Assembly: GCA_024516155.1 (NCBI GenBank)
Contig: JAJJXM010000004.1
Location: 1,240,001 to 1,304,000 of the forward strand
Direction of reading: 5' to 3'
Length of the DNA stretch: 64,000 bases
DNA from: Pyronema omphalodes
Taxonomy: Eukaryota; Ascomycota; Pezizomycetes; Pezizales; Pyronemataceae
The notes under the pieces were generated by a model that made no database searches, was not told where the DNA came from, and saw nothing but the letters and a program-made list of their open reading frames with translations. Positions 11,158-23,102 of the stretch are shown one piece after another. Both the position numbers and the translations under genes were made by a program. Numbering within the stretch: position 1 is the first letter of the stretch; each line of letters opens with the position of its first letter.

Positions 11158-12007
11158 GTATGATGGTGTGTCACAAAGAACGTCATAATGTTTGCAGAGT
11201 GCACAGGGCTCAAGGACATAGCGACGAGAAGAACAGAAACGGAATATGAAAGACGAGAGGGGGGCTACAACCCGAAAACAGAAAGACCGCTCCAGGGCGT
11301 TCCCGGTGACTGTTGAGGTAACACTTGACAGTTAGCAATGTACAGTAACTAAATAGCTTCCGCCATAACCTTACGATTAGATGCGTGTATGAAATAAAAT
11401 AATAATAATAAAAAAAACGTCACAATGTTTTGAAACCGCCGGATACCCCACATTGCGCTCAACCCAATCGGCTGTACTCCTTTTATCAGCTGCGAATCTG
11501 CGATGCCTTGAGCGTTGGATGATGCCATCGGGTGCAGGAGAGCTGAAGCTGACGCCATCGCATGCATTTACTTGAAGATTATTCGACGTTTTACCGAGCG
11601 CCGGAGAATGTCGATGATGGTTTACATTAATTAATTATCGGTGGATACCAGCCTACTTGTTCTCAAGAGCAAGAAGTTACATTGGAGGGTTTCTGAAGAT
11701 GGACTGGTATGTGATCGTTTACTGTCATTCGCTGTAAATATTGCTAAAGAGGCATGGTGCAGCCATGGAGCCGCATATATTTAGAACCGTTGTCCGATTT
11801 ACCCCACCCCCGCCATAAATAACCGGTATATATGGAAATGAAAAAGAAACGCGGGCTGTATGTAATATGATAAAGGTATCCTTCACGGTGTCTTCTGTGG
11901 CAAACTAATTTTGCTTCACCTTTATGACGAAGGAAACCTCCCTCCTTCAACAATACCGAATCCAAAAGTCATCAACCCTTGAGACGATAATTCGGCATCA
12001 TCACAAA

Positions 12008-14034
12008 ATGATATTCCTCCTACTCCTGAAGATAACACTTTTCAATCCGAACCTCGGAACTGTCGAAGCCGCTCCGATAGTTTTCAGTTCTCGTCCGACT
12101 TCCGATTCAGCATCCCCTTCATACGTTCCGAAACCCAGTGGCCGTGGTACAATCGATTTACTTCTCACGTCGATTATCACACTTATGCTATGTGTGTACA
12201 CATCCATCCATCTAAATATTGTAGCCGATAGCCACATGTTCTCCATCACAATCCCTCGATTTAGATCATTCCTGAAAGGAAAAACACTCGGCCAAGATAC
12301 CCCGGAATGCAATAGCCATGACGCGAAGAGGCACTATCGGGTGGGATTTAAGAGGGCAACTGTTTATAAATTCTACTGGGTTCTTATTGCGCTTTTCGCA
12401 CCGGAATTTGTATTTTACGCCGCATTGAATCAATGGAATGAGGCACGGGCACTTCGGAAAAGACTGCGAGAAATTGGGGTAAAGGGCAACGACGTGATGA
12501 CATTAGAAGATGAGAGAAGATGGCTCAAGGTCTTGAAGCCCAATTTGACTTTCCCGGTCGAAAAATCAGATTGGTCCAACATGACAACGACATCAGCATT
12601 CTTTGTCATAATGGGAGGCTATGCCTATCGCCGGGCCTACGACTTCAAGATCTCCGAATCGGATCTAAAATTCCCTTACATATCACTCACAGCGGAAGGG
12701 TTTTTGGAATTGGCACGGAAAGGGGTCCTGCAGCCCGGAATTCTCGATGATAAAGCTATTACGGATCGCAGTAAGGCGGATTGGTTGGCAGAGCTTTTGG
12801 TGTGTGCACAAGCACTCTGGATGGTGTTGAATGTCATCGGACGGAAAGCAAGTGGCCTGCCGAGTACGCTGATTGAGTTGAATGTCATCGTGCATGTGGT
12901 TGTTATGGTGGTTGTTTATGGCCTGTGGTGGGATAAGCCGTTAGCGGTTCAGAATCCTGTCATTCTTAATCCTTTACCAGAATACATCGGCGAACAGTAC
13001 ACCAAGATGCTCTCAGTACTGATTTCCTCTTCCCGAAGTAGGACGGTCGAAGCGAGAAATCTTTGCTACGAAATATTAACTCTCCACAAAGACGACTTCC
13101 CTTTGAGAAAGATTGGATGGATCATGGGGGAGGAATACCTTCAAGATAATAGAATTACCCGTCGAGAGACGTTCAAACGTACTTATCTCCGACTTTTTGG
13201 GTTTTATCTTCGATTCTCTCGTGATTGGCGAAACCATCAGAATTACCGGATTTCCACAATTACCGCCGAAGAACATCATCAGAGGTACTCTGATATTTCA
13301 TTCCCTGAAAGGCTGAACCGGGATTATTTTGTAGCCGTAGAAATAGCTTCCAAGTCTGATGAAGAGAAGGGAAAGCAGGCGACAGGAATTGGGGTTACGG
13401 AAATCAATGCAACCCGGGAGAATTGTTCAAAAGGATTGCGGCTTTGCCAAGGCGAAGTTTTACTTTCTAAGAAAGCAGGGTTTGACACATATGCAGCCGT
13501 CACCAGTTATCGACGTCCAGTATTTGTCCCCGAGCATCAAATGCACTTGATGGAAACATTAATGGTAGCATATGATGCGTACACGCCAAACACTGGAAAA
13601 TGTACCTGGGGCGTACCAGAGGCCAGTAATATCAACCAGAAGGGTCAATTATCAGACTGGTCAAAAGCAATACAAGAGTCAGATTGGTTGCCAACGCCAG
13701 TTCTCACTATTGGGGGAACAATCCTCAGTCTTATTTTTGCTGGATGTCATGCAACAGCATGGAATACGCACTTTCCATCGTTTACCGAAAGATGCCTTTG
13801 GACAGGTGCTTGCATTCTCATCGCAGCTGGATCCACCATAGGCTCTGCAAAATTGTCCTCAATTTCCTTCATCATCTCTTGCAAATGGCGTTCATACTCC
13901 TCATGCTTATTTGTATTCTACTGTATTCTTCGGCAAGGATATTTATCATCGTGGAAGCTTTTATTTCCATGCGAAGTCTTCCTGTGGGTGCCTACGATAG
14001 CGTTGACTGGATTGAAATAATACCTCATGTGTAA
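12008..14034 (+). CDS. Fungal multi-pass membrane protein with apparent frameshift
   Basis: The start at 12008 was chosen because it begins a signal peptide (MIFLLLLKITLF... ending near EAAP). The upstream ATG at 11924 would bury it. Features are a helix around DLLLTSIITLMLCVYTSI, an amphipathic region YKFYWVLIALFAPEFVF, a short helix at SAFFVIMGGYAY, two helices around 'LLVCAQALWMVLNVIG' and 'VIVHVVVMVVVYGLWW', and C-terminal helices. This layout matches a widespread but uncharacterised family of fungal membrane proteins; the assignment is from memory of the family pattern. The reading frame changes near 13855-13890. Before it the protein runs in the frame that would stop at 14020; after it the expected C-terminus (LLYSSARIFIIVEAFISMRS ... 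IIPHV) lies in another frame ending at 14034. I found no GT-AG intron that explains this, so it is a frameshift or a sequencing indel. Confidence 0.6.
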
Positions 14035-14368
14035 AATCCGGTCCTACACCTCGGCATTTGCTTTCATCACGCATATACCCATTTCTTTACGACTTTTTTT
14101 TTTAAAAAACACTCTCATACGGTGGTATACGGTTTCAAAAAAAAAATGGAACTCGACGAACGATTAGGCAGGGTGAAGATAAAAGAAGTCGTAATTCGGT
14201 GGACAGACACTCTGCGGACTTGACGGATGTCGTACTGAGTTTCGGATCGACTTTACCCTGGACTCGGCAGTTTTTAAGGTAGAAAACAAAGCGGTTATGT
14301 ACTGGATTGGTTCATGCGGTTTCTTTGGGTCTTTTTGTGTCATGAATTTTGCGGACAGAGAAACCGGG

Positions 14369-14391
14369 GGTGGTGAGCGCTAGCCACCACC
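14369..14391. repeat. 23-bp palindrome related to the 11.1-kb hairpin
   Basis: GGTGGTGAGCGCTAGCCACC plus ACC reads almost the same on both strands, and 21 of 23 bases match the core of the hairpin at 11111-11157. It lies 335 bp after the membrane-protein gene, as the other lies before it. Confidence 0.5.
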
Positions 14392-15108
14392 GTAACGTTA
14401 TTGATCGCATTTATATTTACCATCCTTCATTTGATTTTTTATTTCGATCGTTATGGAGTCTGTTGGAAACTAATTTTCTTGCTTATCTGGACAAGTTCCT
14501 TATTCCAGTGCATAGATCCTGTCGCCTTGTCGTCATCGAGGACGTGCTTTAGATGCTTTAGATACGCGATCTGGACTTGCGCACGTAGCACAGACGCCCG
14601 ACGATCCTTTTGGCACAATCGATTTCTACACATTTCGATTATACACTTTCGCAGCCCCGGATTTACATTGTAGTGTGCGTATGAATGCGTGCATCCAACT
14701 CCGATTTCGTAGATATCGGCAATCTTCAAAAAAGAGCCGTTGAGAAAAAACCAACTTTTCTGGTCTAGCAAACAAAACCAAACCAATGCGTTGTCTTTTT
14801 TTAGTTCTTTTAGTTTCATCTCTTTACGCGTACCTGGCTAGAATCGCGTCGGAAATTGTCATAACAACCTATCACCACCGTCGCTGCGGCGCATGCAAAA
14901 CGTTACCATTGGCGCGCGATGATCCACTTTTGCGTTTTACCTCCTCCCCGATCTCATCCCGGGCGCTTGGAGACAAGACCAGACCTGTCTTAAAGCTTGA
15001 AAGCATCTTTGAATTGCGGTCTCATCTTCTTCCTCCCGAGCCTTCCTCCTCCTCCTTCTTTACCACCTCAGTGACCTCACTACATTCCCCCCCACAGCAG
15101 CTGTCAAG

Positions 15109-15922
15109 ATGTCCTATCCCATGACCCAGCTCGGCTCACGAGGTATCTATCTCCGCACCCTCCCTCCTTCTCCTCCAGTAACACACTACTAACCATATCC
15201 TCACCATAGCCATCTCCCACTACAACGGCTCTCCCACGACCGACGAAGAAGAGCGCGAATACGACCGACTCCGAGACCTAGCCCGTAGCGAAGCCCGTCA
15301 GCGCGCACAACTGTCCCAGCAATCTCAACAAGCCTACCAGTCCGGCGACAAAGAAGCCGCACACGAATTATCCGTGCAGGCCAAAAAACATGCCGCAAAA
15401 ATGGACGACTATAACCGTCAAGCACGAGACTTTATTTTCCGTGCCAATAACCATGATCAACCCGAAGATACGATTGATCTTCATGGTTTGTTTGTAGAAG
15501 AGGCGGAAGAAATTTTGGAACAGAGAATCAGGGCGGCATCGGCGAGGGGAGAGGAGGGATTACATGTCATTGTTGGAAAGGGGAATCATAGTACTAATCA
15601 TGTTAGGAAACTCGCACCCGCGGTGGAGAGGATTTGTCAAGAGCAAGGACTGAAGTATAAGGAGGAGGAAAATGAGGGGAGGATTTATGTGTGGTTGAGA
15701 CCGGGAACTGGAGGGGCGAATGTTACACCGCCGGGTTGGGGACATAATCAGCAGCAGCAACACCATCACCAGCAGCAGCACCACCATCAGCAACAACAAG
15801 GTGGTTACCCAGGACATCAACAACAGCAGCAACAGCAGCAGCCGGATTTGGTGGAAGAGGTGGCAAAGGCAGTGTTACCGAAGATTTTCAAGAAGATGGG
15901 AGAGTGCTGTGTTATCATGTAA
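15109..15922 (+). CDS. DUF1771-Smr domain protein with C-terminal CaaX box
   Basis: Two exons, 15109-15142 and 15210-15922, with a 67-nt intron that contains a CTAAC branch site; product about 248 aa. The N-terminal 90 residues are a charged, helical DUF1771-like segment (DEEEREYDRLRDLARSEA...). The Smr domain follows, with TIDLHGLFVEEAEEIL and the GxGxHS-like motif VGKGNHSTNHV, then the YVWL strand. A His/Gln-rich low-complexity stretch precedes a C-terminal helix. The last four residues are CVIM, a canonical farnesylation signal, so membrane association is likely. Smr domains can be nicking endonucleases or RNA-binding modules; the family member in yeast is YPL199C-like. Role here is inferred only. 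Confidence 0.88.
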
Positions 15923-16203
15923 CACTCTTTCGGGTTGTGGGGGGGGGGGGGGGGGGGTGCTTTGGCGAATACTGGCGTATGGAGCCTGTAGAATCTGGGG
16001 CGTGCGGGAGAATATGGTGCATACGGGAAAACCTCGGGGTTGATGGTTTAATTAGTCCGAGATGCATTTCAGTAAAATATTCGGAGGATACGAAAGATAC
16101 ATGGCATTTAGATATCCGGAGGCGTTCAGGTATCCGGGGGAAAGGCGGTTAGCGTCGATGTTTATGATTTATGGTACACACATGCAAAAGTTCACAACAA
16201 CAA

Positions 16204-16240
<37 letters not shown>

Positions 16241-16552
16241 CAGAATTCGAGTTTCGTATTAGCTGCTACTATGCCTACATTTACTGGCTATGTCTCGCAG
16301 CCTAGTTATTCGTGTCTATATATACAGTAGATAAGCGGTACCCAATAAGCCAGTAAATCAGCCGACGTGACTGCAATTTTCCAGTGGAAAAATACTCAAG
16401 TAGTGGTCCATGATGGTCCATCTACAATTATAGCCAACAAAAGCGCAACAGGAAACAATGTACACAAAGACTAGTTGGATGCATAGCCCAGGTCGAGGGC
16501 ACGCATGGGAATGAAGATAATTAATTATTAGGGATAAAAAAGGAAAAAGATA
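15923..16552. repeat. Poly-G and poly-T tracts, no gene
   Basis: Directly after the Smr gene is a G run of about 18 bases (15940-15957), and at 16208-16242 a nearly pure T run of about 33 bases. No convincing coding frame occurs. The tracts are simple repeats. Confidence 0.7.
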
Positions 16553-16618
16553 TGCGCCAAACCCGGATTGAACGGGTGACCTTCAGATTACCCCGGATAT
16601 GGAATGGACCGAATGTGA

Positions 16619-16649
<31 letters not shown>

Positions 16650-16655
16650 TAGCGC
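16553..16655 (-). tRNA. tRNA-Phe (GAA) with 30-nt intron
   Basis: Identical to the gene at 10986-11088 except one base in the intron (A/C-rich part). Same acceptor stem, anticodon GAA and 73-nt mature length. The very high identity over a neutral intron suggests a recent copy or conversion. Confidence 0.95.
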
Positions 16656-16913
16656 TTAATTTATGCGTTTAATACTTTATGGTGTTAGGAATCATAAACC
16701 ATATGCTGTATGTTTAAGGTACTTTGAATCATCAGCGGAGGCCGCTATATGTAGACTTCGGTGTTGGGCCTGTACTTTACTATCGATATGTTATCGCGAA
16801 ATACCTTCAAATTTAGAATTCTTGATGTCGTTGTTCCCTAGGGCCCAATGAAAAAAACATACTGTACTAGATGGCATCCCCGATTTTTGTGATTATATTG
16901 ACATTCTGATTTG

Positions 16914-17463
16914 AATATTATGCAGGATGTCCCCGTCAGGACATCGAAATATCCAAAATACCCCCGTCGCTTAATGTTATCCAATATACGTACCCCTCTC
17001 TTGGGTCCATTCTGCCGCACCTGCCACATGTGCCGCGATAAAGTGTTTTTAAAAACTAATTTTATGCACCGTGATTTTCTTCAGTTCCAAACCGACCTTA
17101 AAGTTCCCCTTCATCTGCAATTATTCAAGCCTATCTTAAACCGCAACAATCAAGTGCATCAATGAGCATGCCAGTAACGTTAATTCGGCAGAGACTGGGC
17201 ACGTCATGTGACCCCCAGATGCCCTTGTCCTCCCACAAGAATCTCCAGAGAGGCCATCCATAACTGGGCAGTGAAGTGCCTCATATGGATTTCAACTTCG
17301 AAAGAAAAAAAACAAACAAGAAAAAAGAAAAACGCTTCGAACAAACTTCTTCGTGGCTGGTCCGGCGGTATGGATCTAAGCGAGGGGTAGATTGCATAGA
17401 AAAAACTTTTGGGGGTATCTTGGATATTTCGATATCTTGACAGGGGCATCCCGCATAATTTCC
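16914..17463. mobile_element. Short TIR element, copy X (~550 bp)
   Basis: The left end (ATTATGCAGGATGTCCCCGT...) and right end, read in reverse (ATTATGCGGGATGCCCCTGT...), match over about 48 bp including AAATATCCAAAATACCCCC. Internal sequence matches the shorter copy at 19615-20009, e.g. TCAATGAGCATGCCAGTAAC and GGATCTAAGCGAGGGGTA. This copy has an extra A-rich segment (about 17280-17350). No transposase frame. The target duplication is unclear. A T run of about 26 bases lies just outside at 17477-17503. Confidence 0.7.
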
Positions 17464-18271
17464 GCGATTTAAATTGTTTTTTTTTTTTTTTTTTTTTTTT
17501 TTTCGAGTTATAAAATAACAACTCTTTGATAGACAACCCAGAAACTTTCTACATCATGATACGAAGTACCACAGAGTGGCTGAAAGACAATGGGTCTTTC
17601 AATTGTTTTTGCAACAGTACACTGGTACTGCCTGTGTAAACTAACGCGAATTAGGTCTTGGGTATTTACCGAATGCAGTCAAAGGCGAATTTTGCTGTTG
17701 GTTGTAGTCCGAGGTGCCAGGCGGACCACCGATGTGTAGTCCAGTCCCCTTGGAATCCCCGATCGGACCGATCAAACAATGGGAACACTGGAATATGCTA
17801 TATACATATGGAGGTTTCTTATAAAATTGCTGTTCCGAATCCCAAAACAGTCGATAATTCTGTGTACCAGGCCACATATATGCGAAGCACAGAAAAGAAG
17901 ATGAGGAAGAGAGGAGAAGAGTTCGACAAGGTTACCGGTAGCGGCCATAGAGACAGGGTTACCAGGTGGGTAAGAGGGTGGATTAAGAAAGCCTAGCCGG
18001 AGCTCTGGGCCATATGTACGCCCTCCACTAGGCTATCAGCAGAACATCTCTTTCCACCCATGGATAGACAAAACTCCATCTTTCCTCCACTATTGGTATC
18101 TGACGGCCGTGTCGAATTATTGACGTTAAACCACCACCAACGGTAATTGCTCATCTTTTTTCTTCCATGACACACTACTTGATAGTTTGCAATCCCTCTC
18201 TACGATTTAAAATCGCGATACTGACAATCCCTACAGACAGCCCGAGACTTTGCAAAACTTATGGAGATAAC

Positions 18272-18780
18272 CACACTCATATTTTACTCTACAATTAGAG
18301 CAATGTCAAAACGTCTCTACATGGTGCTTGGGAAGATTTGCCACCGAACATGATGGGTTACTGCTCTGACGATGCCTATATGGAGGCAGATGGTGGGAAA
18401 GTTAGCAAAGAGTCTCCCTGATTCGACGGTGGCGGTCAACCTGGGCCCATAATATGATACGACTTTGGTACTTCGCTTGAGTAGTTGGTAGTACTGAGGA
18501 ATGGTATCCCCTCTTGATGATCATTCATTCATGTTTGGGAGACAATTACACTCATATTTTACACTACAATTAGAGCAATGTCAAAACATTTCTACATGGT
18601 GCTTGGGAAGATTTGCCACCGAACATGATGGGTTACTGCTCTGACGATGCCGATATGGAGGCAGATGGTGGGAAAGTTAGCAAAGAGTCTCCCTGATTCG
18701 AGGGTGGCAGTCAACCTGGGGCCATAATACGATACGACTTTGGTACTTCGCTTGAGTAGTTGGTAGTATTGAGAAGTATT
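18272..18780. repeat. Two tandem copies of a 275-bp unit
   Basis: The unit begins CACTCATATTTTACNCTAC and recurs after 275 bp with roughly 5% differences over some 240 bp. A third, diverged copy at about 19150-19275 keeps mainly the core around GGGTTACTNCTCTGACGATG and AAGTTAGCAAA. No coding frame runs through the unit. Preferential survival of the core suggests a functional or structural element, but this is inference. Confidence 0.75.
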
Positions 18781-19149
18781 AAAGAGACTTTGTAAAGTTA
18801 GTTAGAATTATTTCTAACAACCGGTCTTAGCTACAGTTTATATACTGGGAACTGTACTCCTCCAAGCAACATGACCAGTACGGTCATGGCTGTTTCAATA
18901 TGTCCCTGTGATGCCGACTGTTCAACATGACCGGTCCGGTTTCAACAAGAAGTGTTACCCCCTCTCTATTGTCCTTCATGTGGAGGAACATAATTCAAGG
19001 TTAAAGTTTCTTCCCGTGTTGTTTACAACTAGAACCAAATACTTTACGAGACACACAGTTTACGCTTGTTTGCCATTGATGCTACTCTCTTTACTGCTCC
19101 CAGAATTTCGAAACGTGTATCCATGGGATGGAGGAACGTCGACCATCAA

Positions 19150-19275
19150 CTAGATGGGTTACTACTCTGACGATGCCACTAGAGCGGCAATGTTTGGAGA
19201 AGTTAGCAAATCGCTTCACTAGCTGGGAGGTGTTGTTGACCTGAGTCCTGACTATGATATGATAGAGAAGAATTC
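19150..19275. repeat. Diverged third copy of the 275-bp unit core
   Basis: Shares GATGGGTTACTACTCTGACG and GAAGTTAGCAAA with the tandem pair at 18272-18780. The rest is only loosely similar (GACCTGAG..., TATGATA..., TTCGCTTGAG). Confidence 0.55.
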
Positions 19276-19614
19276 GCTTGAGGGTATTATGCTACAATAC
19301 GCCCATAGGGGATATCTCCACTGTCGTTGGGAACTTGGGGGAAGTCTAAATCATCCGGTCAAAGCCCGAATAGCATTATTTGCTTCTTATTAAAATTGTC
19401 TGGCCCTTCGCAAAATAGAACTGATCATTCTGCTTTGAGAAGAAGCGCGCCATTTTGCACTGGTGACTGGGTTGGCTAGTGTATAAACGCGTGTCGTGAT
19501 GATAGCTTCATAATACTATTAACGAATTGAATAGTGACAAGAATTAGGTGTTAGTATATTTATCTCTTCAATACAACCAAAATTCACTCAAATTTGAGGA
19601 ATACATAAAAACGT

Positions 19615-20009
19615 ACGGAAATTATGCCAGATGCCCCCCACTAAAGAATATAATATCCAAGATACCCCCGTCGCTTATTTTTATTCAATATACCCCCCTC
19701 CTGGGCCCATTCTGCCGCAGCTGCCGCATGTCCGCGACAAAGTGTTTTTGAAAATTAATTCTTTTCACCCTAATTTTCTTCAGTGCTAAACCGACCTTAA
19801 AGTTCCTCTTCATCTCACACTTTTTGAGCTCGTCTTCAACCCCAACGATCGAGTGTATCAATGAGCATGCCAGTAACGTCAACTCGGCAGACATTGGGCA
19901 CATCATGGGCGGCATGGATCTAAGCGAGGGGTATATTGCATAGAAAAAACTTTTGGGGGTATCTTGGATATTTCGGTGTCTTGGCGGGGGCATCCTACAT
20001 AATTTCCGT
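19615..20009. mobile_element. Short TIR element, copy Y (~395 bp)
   Basis: Ends ACGGAAATTATG on the left and, in reverse, ACGGAAATTATG on the right, then similar to about 50 bp inside (GATGCCCCC..., ATCCAAGATACCCCCNNA). The interior matches copy X at 16914-17463 but lacks its A-rich insertion. Non-autonomous; superfamily not determined because the target duplication is not clear. Confidence 0.72.
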
Positions 20010-22307
20010 TATATTTATTTAACCAATATATTCAATGAAGCTCCCATAGTCTGTATCTTGCAGCAATTATCAACCAACCCAGAAAACCTCCTATTCTCAA
20101 ATACCTGCGCAATTTAAGTAGTTTCAACCTCAGCTTAACACTAAACTAAAACCTGAAAGCTGTTCATACATATCTCAAGCCCCATACTTGCTTCCAACCG
20201 TAACCATAACCATGACCTAAGATTAAATACCTCTCCATGGTTGCAGTACATACATTAGCTTTGTCGGGATTTATAGGGGCTTAGAACATACCTCCTAGAC
20301 CTTGTACTTATTGTTCTCTACGAATTGTCTCATATGATATTTCCCGTTGTGTGCAATTACGGAGTATAGTTGACTCTAGAGGTTGAAAGGTCTAGGAGGC
20401 AGAGGGTCTAGAGGCCGAAATTTTGAGAGGTTGAGATAGATTGTGGAAGCAGAAATATAAATATAAAAAGAACTAAGAGGATTCGCATGGAGTATCATCT
20501 AGTATCATCCAATATCAAAACCCGACAGCGATAGAGAACGGAGAACGGCGAAGTATAACTCACATCATTGTACAATATCACTCAGATAGAATTGCTATTT
20601 ATCTCAGCTCAGGTACAACCGGCTGCGAGTCTACGAGTCTGCGGCGTTTTCTCGGGCTTCGAACTTGGAACTTGAAACTTGGAATTTATGTTCCATAGAC
20701 TATCGAAATCAAGACTAGACTCCTTTCCCGGAAAGTTTTATTAATGGGATTGGGATTCATGGGGGGTTTTAATGATATTGAGGATTTGTTATTGGTAATT
20801 GCTGGTTGTATAGACATTCGGGGCGGGGGTTCAGGATACTGATGATAGATATGATACGATTTCTCTGGTGGCTATGGACAAGTTACAACTCAGCTGAGAA
20901 CTTGAGACCGCCGAGCTTAAGACCAGTCTTTGAGAGTTTCATTCTTGAAATTTAGCAAATGGTTATAGAATATTGAAGACTAGTGGCTGCATGGCTATTG
21001 GACATAACCGTGATATTAACAAGTATGAGTCTTCCATGTTGTTTTATTTATAACCCGGCTTTGAAGTGGGTTATGTACATCGCGGAATATTTTGTGATAT
21101 AGTAGACTTCCAGAGTAATCAAAATGGGGAGATGTAATGTACAGCATTGAGTACCCTTGAGATCTTAATGCCTTCACCGTGCAGGTACCGGCAGGTTGAG
21201 ATATGAGTCTGTTACTCGTATCCAAATGCCCAGTGATCAGAAATCAGTTCCACGCTACTACCGGAATATACTAAACCAGGTAATTCATTATCCATCAAGT
21301 TTCAGGTTTCAAATTCTAAGCTTCTTTCGGTCTAAATAGCATCTATATATTTATCTATCTATATATCCATCTATCTATCTATCTATATATATATCAATTA
21401 TATCCGGTATATCGCATCTTATATGACTTCCTCGCTTTTGCGCTTCCTAGTTTCCTAGTGCCCAAATTCCCGAGTCCCCGAGTTCCTGCGTTATCTGCAG
21501 TATGCACCCTATTTCGGTCATCGCTACTGCAAGAAATATAGAATCAATAGCCATTGAGGGTACCGGTATGCATCTGGGCCGGGCCGTAGACGGTTGTTAA
21601 CACCCGGGGGCCGGATGTTTATCATAGACCCAATAAGACGAGGCATAACGCTTATTTTAAGGGTTTAGGTTTGAGATATTACAGTTACTAGCAGCGAAGC
21701 CATGGATAACTATATCCCAAACTCATATGTACATATGTAGCTATAATTAGCTAAAAAAATATTACCTAGAATATGATTCCAACCACTGTTGATTCTCAAC
21801 TGGAGATTCTTACAGACCATTCATATCGTGGGATGGATAAAAAAAGCTACTATATATATGTGACTTTTACCCCCCCTGAAATAATCACTAATGTTCAGCT
21901 GTTATGATATTTAGTATTTGTATTCATATTTCTAAGCTGCATAATTTTCGGGATCGGGTATTATTATGTGATAATGAGTACCCTAGATCTGGTACGAGGA
22001 ATGAAGGTTTTGTGATTCCGGCATGCGTAACTGCAGTATTGTAGATAGTACCTTTGATATAATGCTTGTTACATAGATGTGACACAAACTTACGTTGAGT
22101 ATTTAATATTTACTTCACCGATATTTTTCTATTATCATATATGCAAAGTATCCCTTTTGACACACTGCATGATTTCAGAAGCTTAGCATTATTGGGTAAC
22201 AATCGGTACCCTAGATCTATTACGGGCACAGGAAATAGTGTGGATCTTGCATGCATACCGCCTGTAGTACCGTTGATATAATTTATATAACAGCGTAACA
22301 CAAACTA
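20010..22307. other. A/T-rich intergenic region, no gene seen
   Basis: Short simple repeats (for example TATC/TATA tracts at 21350-21400) and scattered stops in all frames. Two stretches (about 21960-22070 and 22190-22300) resemble each other: both contain GGTAC...CTAGATCT and GATATAAT...T. They may be remnants of a small duplication. No coding signal. Confidence 0.55.
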
Positions 22308-22313
22308 GCGCTA

Positions 22314-22344
<31 letters not shown>

Positions 22345-22408
22345 TAAAATTTGGTCCACCACATCCGGGGTAATCTGAAGGTCACCCGTTCAATCCGGGT
22401 TTGGCGCA
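22308..22408 (+). tRNA. tRNA-Phe (GAA) with 28-nt intron
   Basis: Exons are identical to the two other tRNA-Phe genes in the window. The intron is 2 nt shorter and differs in its 5' half (TAAAATTTGGTCCACC), while its 3' part ACATCCGGGGTA is kept; that part probably pairs with the anticodon region for splicing. Mature length 73 nt; a T7 run follows. Confidence 0.95.
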
Positions 22409-23102
22409 TAACCTTTTTTTCACTGTCCTTACCCTGATTACCAAATGATCATTGTCATTTCCGCGCTCCCCCGTATTTTTCAAGTTCATCGTTGTTTCGG
22501 TTTCTTCGGTATTCGCAGTATGCATTCCCTACCCCATATGTGTACATAGCTTTCTTCGGGTACTCCGGACTATCCGCTACATGCTTTACAGGGTGCCCAG
22601 CAGGCAAAAAGCGATTCGACTGCCCTAGGACGTAGTCTACAAGGGTGTAAGACTGAAGACCATCAACATCTGGTTTGCTTTCGGTACATATGACGTAGCT
22701 TGTTGGCGTTCAGCTGAACAACGAATGGAGAAAACAGGCACAACCTTCTTGTATGTCATAGAAGTCCATGATTCGCCATGATCCACTATGATTCGTCACA
22801 GCTGTCCAAGGTTCTGAGATTTGCTTTTTTGCTGCATATAAAAGAACGATTGCCAGCGATGGTGCTCCTGAATATCACATCACATCATACGTGCAATTCA
22901 AACGAAACAGAACGAAAAATCTGTCAAGTACGTAGTAGTCAAGTCGGTCTTTGTTCTTTCTTCCTTTCTCTTCCAGGCTCTGGGGTGGGATGCTGATACT
23001 TACGATCAACCACACAGTATCCGAACGAATATCACCACCAAAGCAAACCAAACCAAACGGAATAAAACAGAAATACAATAAACTAGATATTATCAACTCA
23101 AC

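Noticed and set aside
11924..12007. Upstream ATG of the membrane protein
   Set aside because: It would place 28 charged residues before a clear signal peptide; the ATG at 12008 fits better.
18340..18420. C/D box snoRNA in the 275-bp repeat
   Set aside because: The candidate C box is imperfect and the terminal stem is not evident, so not called as ncRNA.
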